DNA of 6,158 nucleotides from an uncultured Erysipelotrichaceae bacterium (lineage in GTDB: Bacteria > Bacillota_I > Bacilli_A > RF39 > UBA660), in assembly GCA_902795675.1 (NCBI GenBank), contig CADBLZ010000036.1:1-6158 (forward strand), given 5' to 3'. The notes beneath the pieces were generated by a model, which was given only the letters and a program-made list of their open reading frames with translations, was not told the DNA's origin and did no database searches. Made by a program: the position numbers and the translations under genes. Positions within the stretch are counted from its first letter, which is position 1. Each line of letters begins with the position of its first letter. Below are positions 1-4,794 of the stretch, in pieces.

Positions 1-949
1 AAGCTTGATTACCAAGTTCAGTAATCTTATTGTTCATATCATTAGATACCTTATCATAAACTTCTTCAATTCTTGCTGGATGGATACGTCCATCTTTAAT
101 TAAAGTTTCAATTGTTATCTTAGCAATTTCTCTTCTAAGAGGATCAAAAGATGAAATAACAATTGCTTCAGGAGTATCATCAATAATTAAATCTACACCT
201 GTTACAGATTCGATTGTTCTAATATTACGACCTTCACGACCAATTAAACGGCCTTTCATTTCGTCATTTGGTAATGTAATAGTACTGATAGTTTGTTCTG
301 AAACAACATCATTACTATATTTTTGCATACTTTCAACAATCAAATTCTTAGCTGTTTCATTAGCCTTTAACTTAGCTTCTGTTTCTTGCTCTTTAATATA
401 TTCAGCTATTTCGTGTGACATACTTTCTTCAACACGTTTCATGATTAAATCATGTGCTTTTTCCTTTGAGAAATTAGCAACTTTTTCAAGTTGTTCCATT
501 TCTTGTTTTAATAATTCGTCTATCTTAGCTTCTTTATCAGTTAATTCTTTTTGTTTTTTAATTAAATTATTGTCTTTTTGATCTAACAAGTTATCTTTAT
601 TTTGAAGATTTTCTTCTCTTTTATCTAAGTTTTTTTCACGTTGTAAAAGTCTTTCTTCATCTTCTTTAATTTCAAGTTTCTTTTCTTTTATTTCTCTATC
701 CGTTTCTTGTTTTAAACGGTAACTTTCTTCTTTCAACTCTAAAAGAGAATCTCTTTTTTGTTTTTCAGCTTCTCTCTTAGCTTGTTCAATCATTTTACTA
801 GCTTTATTTTCGGAATTTTTACTACGAAAATAAACTATTATAACTACTATAATAACTCCAAGGACAGCACCGACAAAGAAGGCCAAAATTGACATTGGGT
901 CAAAAAGACGAGCACTCTCGTTGACCACTTGTTCTGCTAACAATGTCAT
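1..949 (-). CDS. rny: Ribonuclease Y, N-terminal part (gene runs off the left edge)
   Basis: RNase Y is the membrane-anchored endoribonuclease that starts bulk mRNA decay in many Bacillota. The visible 316 codons have the family's domain order. A hydrophobic helix lies at about residues 19-41, followed by a long charged coiled coil at about 45-210, very rich in Lys, Glu and Gln. A KH RNA-binding domain follows at about 222-280, with the GxxG-type motif in IGREGRN at 236-242 and a typical RIHPARIEE stretch after it. The catalytic HD domain is missing only because the window ends; the family is usually about 510-520 residues. The ATG at 949-947 is chosen because GGAGGA (959-954) sits just upstream and the membrane helix follows at the expected distance. 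The gene lies 94 nt downstream of recA, the same order as Bacillus recA-rny. It has its own predicted promoter, and no intrinsic terminator is visible after recA, so read-through is also possible. Confidence 0.96.
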   Translation of the reverse strand, partial: MTLLAEQVVNESARLFDPMSILAFFVGAVLGVIIVVIIVYFRSKNSENKASKMIEQAKREAEKQKRDSLLELKEESYRLKQETDREIKEKKLEIKEDEERLLQREKNLDKREENLQNKDNLLDQKDNNLIKKQKELTDKEAKIDELLKQEMEQLEKVANFSKEKAHDLIMKRVEESMSHEIAEYIKEQETEAKLKANETAKNLIVESMQKYSNDVVSEQTISTITLPNDEMKGRLIGREGRNIRTIESVTGVDLIIDDTPEAIVISSFDPLRREIAKITIETLIKDGRIHPARIEEVYDKVSNDMNNKITELGNQA

Positions 950-970
950 ATTTTCCTCCAATATCTTATA

Positions 971-991
971 TATAGAAAATAAATTTCTATA
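971..991 (-). promoter_or_regulatory. Hairpin in the rny 5' leader
   Basis: A perfect inverted repeat has 8-nt arms TATAGAAA and TTTCTATA around a 5-nt loop. On the minus strand it starts 6 nt after the predicted rny -10 box, so the transcript would begin at or within a base or two of the stem. No T-run follows it on the minus strand, so it does not look like a terminator. A 5'-terminal stem is known in other mRNAs to shield against 5'-end-dependent decay; that role here is inference. The arms are mostly A-T and could be chance in such AT-rich DNA. Confidence 0.45.
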
Positions 992-996
992 ACTTT

Positions 997-1026
997 ATTA
1001 TAAGTCATTATGTCTTGACATTTCAA
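997..1026 (-). promoter_or_regulatory. Predicted sigma-A promoter of rny
   Basis: Reading the minus strand, TTGAAA (1026-1021) and TATAAT (1002-997) are separated by 18 bp. This gives a perfect -10 box and a 5/6 -35 box. The predicted start site is near 990, leaving a leader of about 40 nt before the rny ATG at 949. The promoter lies within the recA-rny gap, so rny can be transcribed independently of recA. Confidence 0.6.
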
Positions 1027-1028
1027 GA
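1013..1028. repeat. Palindrome overlapping the rny -35 box
   Basis: TCTTGA and TCAAGA form a perfect 6-nt inverted repeat around the spacer CATT. The right arm contains most of the minus-strand -35 hexamer of rny. A palindrome over a -35 box is a plausible repressor site, but no regulator is identifiable and no second copy was found in the window. On the minus strand the T-run precedes it rather than follows it, so it is not a recA terminator. Confidence 0.35.
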
Positions 1029-1043
1029 AAAAAAAGAAGAAGA

Positions 1044-2114
1044 CTATTCTTCCTCTGTTTCTTCAGTTGGTAAATCACCTAACTCAACTTCTTTAGGTTT
1101 TTTCATTCCATTTAAGATGTCATAATGTTCCCTAATTTTATATTCAAGTTCATCTCTTAATTCACTATTTTCTTTTAACATAGCTTTAACATTTTCTTTA
1201 CCTTGGCCTATCTTTTCACCCTTATAAGAATACCAAGCACCACTCTTATCGATGATATCGATATCACTAGCTAAATCAACGATTTCGCCCTCTTTAGATA
1301 CGCCTTGACCATACATAATATCAACAGATGCAGTTCTAAATGGAGGAGCTACTTTATTCTTAACAACTTTAACGTTAGTTCTTGCTCCGATAACTTGTTC
1401 ATTCATCTTAATTTGTTCGCCACGTCTAACTTCAAGTCTTACTGAAGAATAGAACTTAAGCGCACGTCCACCTGGAGTAGTTTCCGGATTACCAAAGAAC
1501 ACACCAACTTTTTCTCTTAATTGATTAATAAATATTGCAGTTGTATTTGTTTTACTTAAAGTACCAGAAAGTTTTCTTAAAGCTTGTGACATTAGTCTAG
1601 CTTGAAGACCAACATGAGCATCACCCATCTCACCTTCAATTTCAGCTTGTGGAACTAAAGCAGCTACAGAATCGATAACAACAATATCAATTGCTCCACT
1701 TTTAACTAATGCTTCACAAATATCTAATGCTTGCTCACCAGTATCTGGTTGAGAAAGTAATAAATCTTCAATATTAACACCTAGATTTTTAGCGTAAATT
1801 GGATCAAGTGCATGCTCAGCGTCAATAAATGCAGCTCTACCACCGTTCTTTTGAACTTCTGCAATTGCTTCTAATGCAAATGTTGTTTTACCACTTGATT
1901 CTGGTCCATAGATTTCAACTATTCTTCCTTTTGGATATCCACCAGCACCAAGAGCAATATCAAGTGAAATTGATCCACTACTAGTTGTTTCTATATTTAA
2001 ATGTTCTTCAGATCCAAGCTTCATTATTGAACCTTTACCAAATTGTTTTTCAATATCGGCAAGTACTTGGTCTAAAGCTTTATCGTCCTTTTTATCCGTT
2101 TTTACTGTTTTCAT
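1044..2114 (-). CDS. recA: Recombinase RecA
   Basis: RecA forms ATP-dependent filaments on single-stranded DNA, carries out homologous strand exchange, and triggers LexA self-cleavage in the SOS response. The 356-residue product is full length for the family. It has Walker A GPESSGKT at 70-77 and Walker B in VVIDSVAAL at 145-153. DNA-binding loop L1 is around 158-170 (EGEMGDAHVGLQAR region). Loop L2 is around 195-212, with the invariant GNPETT at 208-213. The C-terminal tail is very acidic (ends EETEEE), as in other RecA proteins. An in-frame GTG lies 15 nt upstream at 2129, but it abuts and partly overlaps the GGAGGA ribosome binding site, so the ATG at 2114 is the real start. The gene has its own promoter and a putative LexA box, and is separated from upstream pgsA by a terminator. 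No cinA gene precedes it, unlike Bacillus. Confidence 0.98.
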   Translation of the reverse strand: MKTVKTDKKDDKALDQVLADIEKQFGKGSIMKLGSEEHLNIETTSSGSISLDIALGAGGYPKGRIVEIYGPESSGKTTFALEAIAEVQKNGGRAAFIDAEHALDPIYAKNLGVNIEDLLLSQPDTGEQALDICEALVKSGAIDIVVIDSVAALVPQAEIEGEMGDAHVGLQARLMSQALRKLSGTLSKTNTTAIFINQLREKVGVFFGNPETTPGGRALKFYSSVRLEVRRGEQIKMNEQVIGARTNVKVVKNKVAPPFRTASVDIMYGQGVSKEGEIVDLASDIDIIDKSGAWYSYKGEKIGQGKENVKAMLKENSELRDELEYKIREHYDILNGMKKPKEVELGDLPTEETEEE

Positions 2115-2120
2115 ATTTTG

Positions 2121-2127
2121 TCCTCCC
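2121..2127 (-). promoter_or_regulatory. Ribosome binding site that fixes the recA start
   Basis: On the minus strand GGGAGGA is followed by CAAAAT and then ATG (2114), an optimal spacing. The upstream in-frame GTG (2129-2127) overlaps the first base of this site and cannot be served by it, so the longer 361-residue reading adds five spurious residues. Confidence 0.85.
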
Positions 2128-2146
2128 ACTTTGTAATGACATCTTA

Positions 2147-2176
2147 ATTTTAAACTATCATAAATAACTTTGTCAA
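2147..2176 (-). promoter_or_regulatory. Predicted sigma-A promoter of recA
   Basis: The minus strand carries TTGACA (2176-2171), an 18-bp spacer and TAAAAT (2152-2147), which is a perfect -35 and a 5/6 -10. The predicted start is near 2140, giving a leader of about 26 nt before the recA ATG. The promoter lies just after the terminator that closes the pgsA transcript, consistent with recA being its own transcription unit. Confidence 0.75.
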
Positions 2177-2184
2177 TACTTTTT

Positions 2185-2198
2185 CGAACATTTGTTTT
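2185..2198. promoter_or_regulatory. Putative LexA (SOS) box upstream of recA
   Basis: CGAACATTTGTTTT on the plus strand matches the Bacillus LexA consensus CGAACRNRYGTTYC at 12 of 14 positions, counting the free N. The core CGAAC-N4-GTTT has one strong half and one imperfect half. It is 8 bp upstream of the recA -35 box, so it would lie at about -46 to -59. SOS control of recA is standard in the phylum, which supports the call. The off-consensus half-site and the AT-rich context lower confidence. No lexA gene is in the window. Confidence 0.5.
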
Positions 2199-2217
2199 TT
2201 AGTACATTTTTTTGCAT

Positions 2218-2255
2218 AAAAAAAGAATTTAGTTATTTTTTAATAACCAAATTCT
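2218..2255 (-). terminator. Intrinsic terminator after pgsA
   Basis: A 14-bp stem (arms 2224-2237 and 2242-2255) has a 4-nt loop. On the minus strand it has one G-U wobble and all other positions paired, and runs into a tract of seven T residues. It begins 5 nt beyond the pgsA stop codon. The stem is mostly A-U but long. It ends the transcript before the recA promoter. Confidence 0.8.
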
Positions 2256-2259
2256 AATT

Positions 2260-2886
2260 TTACATGTCTCCCATAAATGAATCTTTGTAAGCCATAAAGT
2301 ATTGGCAACCAGAAATAATACTCATAATAGTTGCAATATAAATAAAGATTTGATCGATTGGAATACCATTTCCAATAAATGCAAATGGCATATCATAGAA
2401 GAATGTTAAAGTAACACCAATCATCATACAAATAGTTTTAATTTTACCAGGCCATGAAGCAGCAACAACTTTACCCTTCTTACCAGATTGCATCTTAATA
2501 GCATCTACAACGATATCTCTTGTAATAATAATTACAGGAACAACTAATGGTATAAAACTATTAACAGCTAAAATAACTAAAACACCATTAACTAATACTT
2601 TATCTGCAATAGCATCAGTTACTTTACCAAAGTCAGTAACTAAATTATATTTTCTAGCGATATATCCATCTAAGAAATCACTAACTGATCCAATTAAGAA
2701 TAAACCACCAGCGATTAAGTATAATAAATTAGCATTTACAGTTCCATAAACATTATATACTGGCCAATCAACTCCCATTTGATCCCAAGGTAATACTAAA
2801 ATTACTAAAAGTATTGCCGCAATAATAAGTCTTGCACAAGTAATTTTATTAGGTAAATTCATACCTTTTTTCTTAGTTTTTTCCAT
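2260..2886 (-). CDS. pgsA: CDP-diacylglycerol--glycerol-3-phosphate 3-phosphatidyltransferase
   Basis: PgsA condenses CDP-diacylglycerol with glycerol 3-phosphate to give phosphatidylglycerol phosphate and CMP, the committed step to phosphatidylglycerol and cardiolipin in the membrane. The 208-residue protein carries the complete CDP-alcohol phosphotransferase signature: D70, D73-G74, A77-R78, G87, D91 and D95, in exact D-x2-DG-x2-AR-x8-G-x3-D-x3-D spacing. Hydrophobic segments lie near 15-33, 54-69, 99-121, 150-164 and 177-195, as expected for this polytopic family. The N-terminal NLPNKIT..R is also typical. The ATG at 2886 lies 14 nt after the upstream stop. Its AGGATGG-like ribosome binding site overlaps that stop codon, suggesting translational coupling. 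A second in-frame ATG at residue 9 has a weaker upstream site and would also keep the conserved core. The rodZ-like gene upstream is the usual neighbour in Bacillota. Confidence 0.96.
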   Translation of the reverse strand: MEKTKKKGMNLPNKITCARLIIAAILLVILVLPWDQMGVDWPVYNVYGTVNANLLYLIAGGLFLIGSVSDFLDGYIARKYNLVTDFGKVTDAIADKVLVNGVLVILAVNSFIPLVVPVIIITRDIVVDAIKMQSGKKGKVVAASWPGKIKTICMMIGVTLTFFYDMPFAFIGNGIPIDQIFIYIATIMSIISGCQYFMAYKDSFMGDM

Positions 2887-2900
2887 TAAATTACACCATC

Positions 2901-3377
2901 CTATCCATTATAACTGACAATATTTGCCGTTCTACTATTAACAGAAAACTTACTAACCATAAATATTGCTACTAAAGTAGCGATAATAATTAAAGCTACA
3001 ATAATAACGATTTTAACTTTGCTATCCCTTTTAGTTGGACTAGTATATGGAGATACTATTCTTTCTTCAGGGTTTCTATTTTCATCTTTTTTCTTATCTT
3101 CAATTGCTTTTTCAATTTCATCTAACGGTATCTTTGAAGTGTATTCAAATAAATAATCATTAAAATTATCGATTACTTTCTTATCATCTAATCCTAAATA
3201 CTTAGCATACTTAGTAAGATAATCTTTAAGTAAGAAGATATCTTTAAAACTTCCAATGTTACCATCTTCGATGTTTTCTAAAACAATCTTTTTAATATCT
3301 AGATCTTCACTTGCTTCTTCAATCGAAACACCTTGAGACTCTCTAGATTCTCTCAAAAGATTTCCTATATCATCCAA
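2901..3377 (-). CDS. rodZ: Short RodZ/YmfM-like HTH membrane protein
   Basis: This is a RodZ-family protein, related to Bacillus YmfM. The family links MreB-type cytoskeleton and cell-shape machinery to the membrane in rods. Residues 3-75 form the Xre/HTH_25-type domain, with IGNLLRESRESQGVSIEEAS and a downstream KDYLTKYAKYLGLD segment typical of the family. A charged linker at about 85-120 leads to one transmembrane helix at about 121-142. Only about 16 residues remain beyond the membrane, so the extracytoplasmic beta domain of long RodZ proteins is absent. The start is TTG at 3377. A stop lies three codons upstream, the nearby ATG is out of frame, and AAAGGATG precedes the TTG by about 10 nt. 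The gene sits 14 nt before pgsA, as in Bacillus. No promoter is visible in front of it, so expression probably depends on transcription passing through rnpB. The shape role is inferred from the family. Confidence 0.85.
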   Translation of the reverse strand: MDDIGNLLRESRESQGVSIEEASEDLDIKKIVLENIEDGNIGSFKDIFLLKDYLTKYAKYLGLDDKKVIDNFNDYLFEYTSKIPLDEIEKAIEDKKKDENRNPEERIVSPYTSPTKRDSKVKIVIIVALIIIATLVAIFMVSKFSVNSRTANIVSYNG

Positions 3378-3401
3378 GAATATTCACATCCTTTTCTTCA
3401 C

Positions 3402-3414
3402 AAAATAAAAAAAA
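3402..3414 (-). terminator. T-rich tract at the rnpB 3' end
   Basis: On the minus strand the closing P1 strand of RNase P RNA runs into eight T residues, then A and four more T. No compact local hairpin precedes the tract; the only stem ending there is the long-range P1 helix. It may act as a weak or partial terminator or mark the processed 3' end. The rodZ ribosome binding site starts only about 10 nt beyond it. Confidence 0.4.
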
Positions 3415-3757
3415 TAAAATCTAATAAGCCACGTTCTGTCATCTATAAAGATGGGCAAACATTTATCTACCTATTACTAGGTCCTTCTTGTCATTCGTTT
3501 CTGACTTGAAGACTCCCCTACCAAAATTTGGGTTTCTCACTCGCGGGGTTTACCACGTTCCACTCCACTAATTGCTTAGTGGCATCGTCACTTTGGCACT
3601 TTTACATCTAATTTGATCCACGTGGGACCATTTCGAAGCCGTTAGCATAAGCTACCTAGGGTTATTTTTTCCCCTAGCACGAACACTAAAGTCATCACAG
3701 ACTTTGTGAGCTTGGACTTTCCTCTACACTAAGTGCAGCGTTTGCCTAAGATTTTAT
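3414..3757 (-). ncRNA. rnpB: RNase P RNA, bacterial type B
   Basis: This is the catalytic RNA of RNase P, which with protein RnpA removes 5' leaders from precursor tRNAs. On the minus strand both halves of the universal P4 core are present: GAGGAAAGTCC (3724-3714) and ACAGAACGTGGCTTA (3439-3425). AAAGTGCCAAAGTGACGATG (3602-3583) matches the P10-P11 core. The block 3562-3514, containing GTGGAACGTGGTAAACCCC and the CCA-binding AAATTTTGGTAGGGGA, is nearly the Bacillus P15 region, which marks type B. Visible helices are P1 (3757-3749 with 3422-3414, nine pairs), P2 (GGCAAAC 3746-3740 with GTTTGCC 3460-3454), P3 (CTGCAC-TTA-GTGTAG) and P19 (3453-3440). Ends are set by P1 and may be off by a few bases; about 344 nt is slightly short against about 400 in Bacillus. 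The 5' strand of P1 contains the gpsB stop codon. No good promoter is seen directly upstream, so it probably derives from the gpsB transcript by processing. Confidence 0.97.
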
Positions 3758-4083
3758 TCGTCTTTTCCGTAGACAATTTTTTCTAATTGACTAATTCTTC
3801 TAAGAAGGTCAACATTATTAACTGTATTTCCATTAGCAGAGCCTTCAGCTGCTTCAATGTTAGCTCTTAAATGTCTAAGTTCATTCTTTAATTTAGTATT
3901 TTCATCATTTAATAAAGAAAGCTCTTTTCTTAATGATTTTATCTCAGCATTATAATTATTATAATCACTCATAACAATATCTAAGAATTCATCAACTTCT
4001 GGTCTTCTATAACCGTTAGCATCAATCTTAAATTCCTTATCTAAAATATCTTGAGTAGTTAATTGAATTTTACCACTATACAT
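3754..4083 (-). CDS. gpsB: Cell-division adaptor GpsB
   Basis: GpsB is a DivIVA-like cytoplasmic coiled-coil protein that docks penicillin-binding proteins and helps move wall synthesis between the side wall and the septum. The N-terminal domain reads LTTQDILDKEFKIDANGYRR followed by PEVDEFLD at 29-36, close to Bacillus GpsB. Y25, D31 and D35, which line the PBP-binding groove in Bacillus GpsB, are present at the same numbers. A coiled coil runs at about 38-80. A Gly/Asn-rich linker follows at 80-90, then the C-terminal hexamerisation helix VDLLRRISQLEKIVYG at 91-106. At 109 residues it is about ten longer than Bacillus GpsB, mostly in the coiled coil and linker. The ATG at 4083 has AAGGGTG five nucleotides upstream and a strong promoter. 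The stop codon overlaps the rnpB 5' end by four bases. gpsB next to rnpB is a known arrangement, and the divergent PBP gene is a likely partner. Confidence 0.96.
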   Translation of the reverse strand: MYSGKIQLTTQDILDKEFKIDANGYRRPEVDEFLDIVMSDYNNYNAEIKSLRKELSLLNDENTKLKNELRHLRANIEAAEGSANGNTVNNVDLLRRISQLEKIVYGKDE

Positions 4084-4106
4084 AAAATCACCCTTCTTAT
4101 GTCATA

Positions 4107-4136
4107 ATTATATAGTACTATGTGTTTAAATGTCAA
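4107..4136 (-). promoter_or_regulatory. Strong sigma-A promoter of gpsB (and probably rnpB-rodZ-pgsA)
   Basis: The minus strand has a perfect TTGACA (4136-4131), an 18-bp spacer and a perfect TATAAT (4112-4107). The predicted start is near 4100, leaving a short leader of about 17 nt that contains only the gpsB ribosome binding site. It is the only convincing minus-strand promoter ahead of gpsB, rnpB, rodZ and pgsA, so all four may be read from it; that extension is inference. Confidence 0.8.
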
Positions 4137-4152
4137 GGCAGCGCCATTTTTA

Positions 4153-4165
4153 AATTGCTGCAATT
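4153..4165. repeat. Palindrome in the gpsB/recU divergent gap
   Basis: AATTGC-T-GCAATT is a perfect 6+1+6 palindrome about 17 bp upstream of the gpsB -35 box and about 40 bp upstream of the recU -10. A related CAATTTGC half lies at 4171-4178, and a GCAGC/GCTGC pair (4138-4142, 4157-4161) encloses part of the region. It could be a shared operator, but no cognate regulator is known, and chance is possible. Confidence 0.3.
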
Positions 4166-4179
4166 CTATTCAATTTGCT

Positions 4180-4209
4180 CTATATTTTATAAACTAAATA
4201 TAGTATAAT
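4180..4209 (+). promoter_or_regulatory. Predicted recU-PBP promoter with an inverted repeat in place of a -35
   Basis: A perfect -10 box TATAAT lies at 4204-4209, about 20 bp before the recU GTG. No acceptable -35 hexamer exists at 16-18 bp spacing, and no extended TGn motif is present. Instead the -35 to -10 interval is filled by a perfect inverted repeat, CTATATTT (4180-4187) and AAATATAG (4196-4203), with an 8-nt spacer. This geometry suits an activator or repressor site. The weak point is the A-T-only character of most of the repeat. Confidence 0.45.
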
Positions 4210-4228
4210 TATATAAGGTGATTTCCCA

Positions 4229-4792
4229 GTGAAGTATCCAAATAGTATAAATAAAACTTACACTAAAATAAACGTATCTCATAGTAATCGTGGTATGAAT
4301 CTAGAAGATATGTTAAACAAATCTAATAAATACTATTTAGATAACGATATGGCAGTTATCTATAAGAAACCTACACCAATTGGTATTGTAGATGTTTCAT
4401 ATAACGATCACCATAAAGTAATAAAAAAAGCATATTTCAAAGAACAATCAACTTTAGATTACAATGGGTTATATAAAGGTAAATATATTGAATTTGATGC
4501 TAAAGAAACATTAAGTAAAACATCTTTTCCATTATCTAATATCCATGAACATCAAACGAAACAAATAAGAGCTGTTATAAAACATCAAGGAATTGCTTTT
4601 TTATTAATTAAAATGAACGAAAAGTATTTTATTCTTACTGGTGAAGATTACTTATCATTTATTGATAACAATGATCGTAAATCAATTCCTTATTCTTATA
4701 TTGAAGAAAAAGGATACATAGTAGAAGAAAAATATAATCCCCCTTTAGATTATCTAAAAGGATTGGAAAATATATATTATAAAGGAGAATAA
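4229..4792 (+). CDS. recU: Holliday junction resolvase RecU
   Basis: RecU cuts four-way junctions made during recombination and replication restart and modulates RecA. In many Bacillota its gene is paired with that of a class A PBP. The 187-residue product (Bacillus about 206) has SNRGMNLEDMLNKSNKYYL at 19-37 and IYKKPTPIGIVDV at 44-56. The nuclease core is STLDYNG at 74-80 and YIEFDAKET at 86-94. By alignment with Bacillus RecU (D88, E101, K103) the catalytic residues are D77, D90 and K92, so the second acidic residue is Asp rather than the usual Glu. KTSFPLSNIHEHQ at 97-109 is also typical. The shortening is mostly near the N-terminus and the end. The start is GTG at 4229 with AAGGTGA at 4215-4221; no in-frame ATG fits as well. 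The gene ends 2 nt before the PBP start, and its last codons hold that gene's AAGGAG site, so the two are translationally coupled. Confidence 0.96.
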   Translation: MKYPNSINKTYTKINVSHSNRGMNLEDMLNKSNKYYLDNDMAVIYKKPTPIGIVDVSYNDHHKVIKKAYFKEQSTLDYNGLYKGKYIEFDAKETLSKTSFPLSNIHEHQTKQIRAVIKHQGIAFLLIKMNEKYFILTGEDYLSFIDNNDRKSIPYSYIEEKGYIVEEKYNPPLDYLKGLENIYYKGE

Positions 4793-4794
4793 AA

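Noticed and set aside
971..991. Hairpin considered as the recA terminator
   Set aside because: No T-run follows on the minus strand, and it lies downstream of a good rny promoter.
2115..2129. GTG start adding five residues to RecA
   Set aside because: It overlaps the ribosome binding site of the ATG at 2114, and RecA homologues begin near that ATG.
1985..2167. Plus-strand open frame of 60 codons
   Set aside because: It lies mostly antisense to the recA N-terminus and its promoter, has no ribosome binding site, and its product resembles nothing.
3414..3757. 344-nt gap without an open frame considered as a riboswitch or tmRNA
   Set aside because: P4, P10-P11 and P15 signature sequences identify it as type B RNase P RNA.
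3758..3808. TTGACC inside gpsB as an rnpB promoter
   Set aside because: No -10 box lies at 16-18 bp. The nearby TAAAAT is part of P1 and is spaced only 14 bp from a weak TTGTCT.
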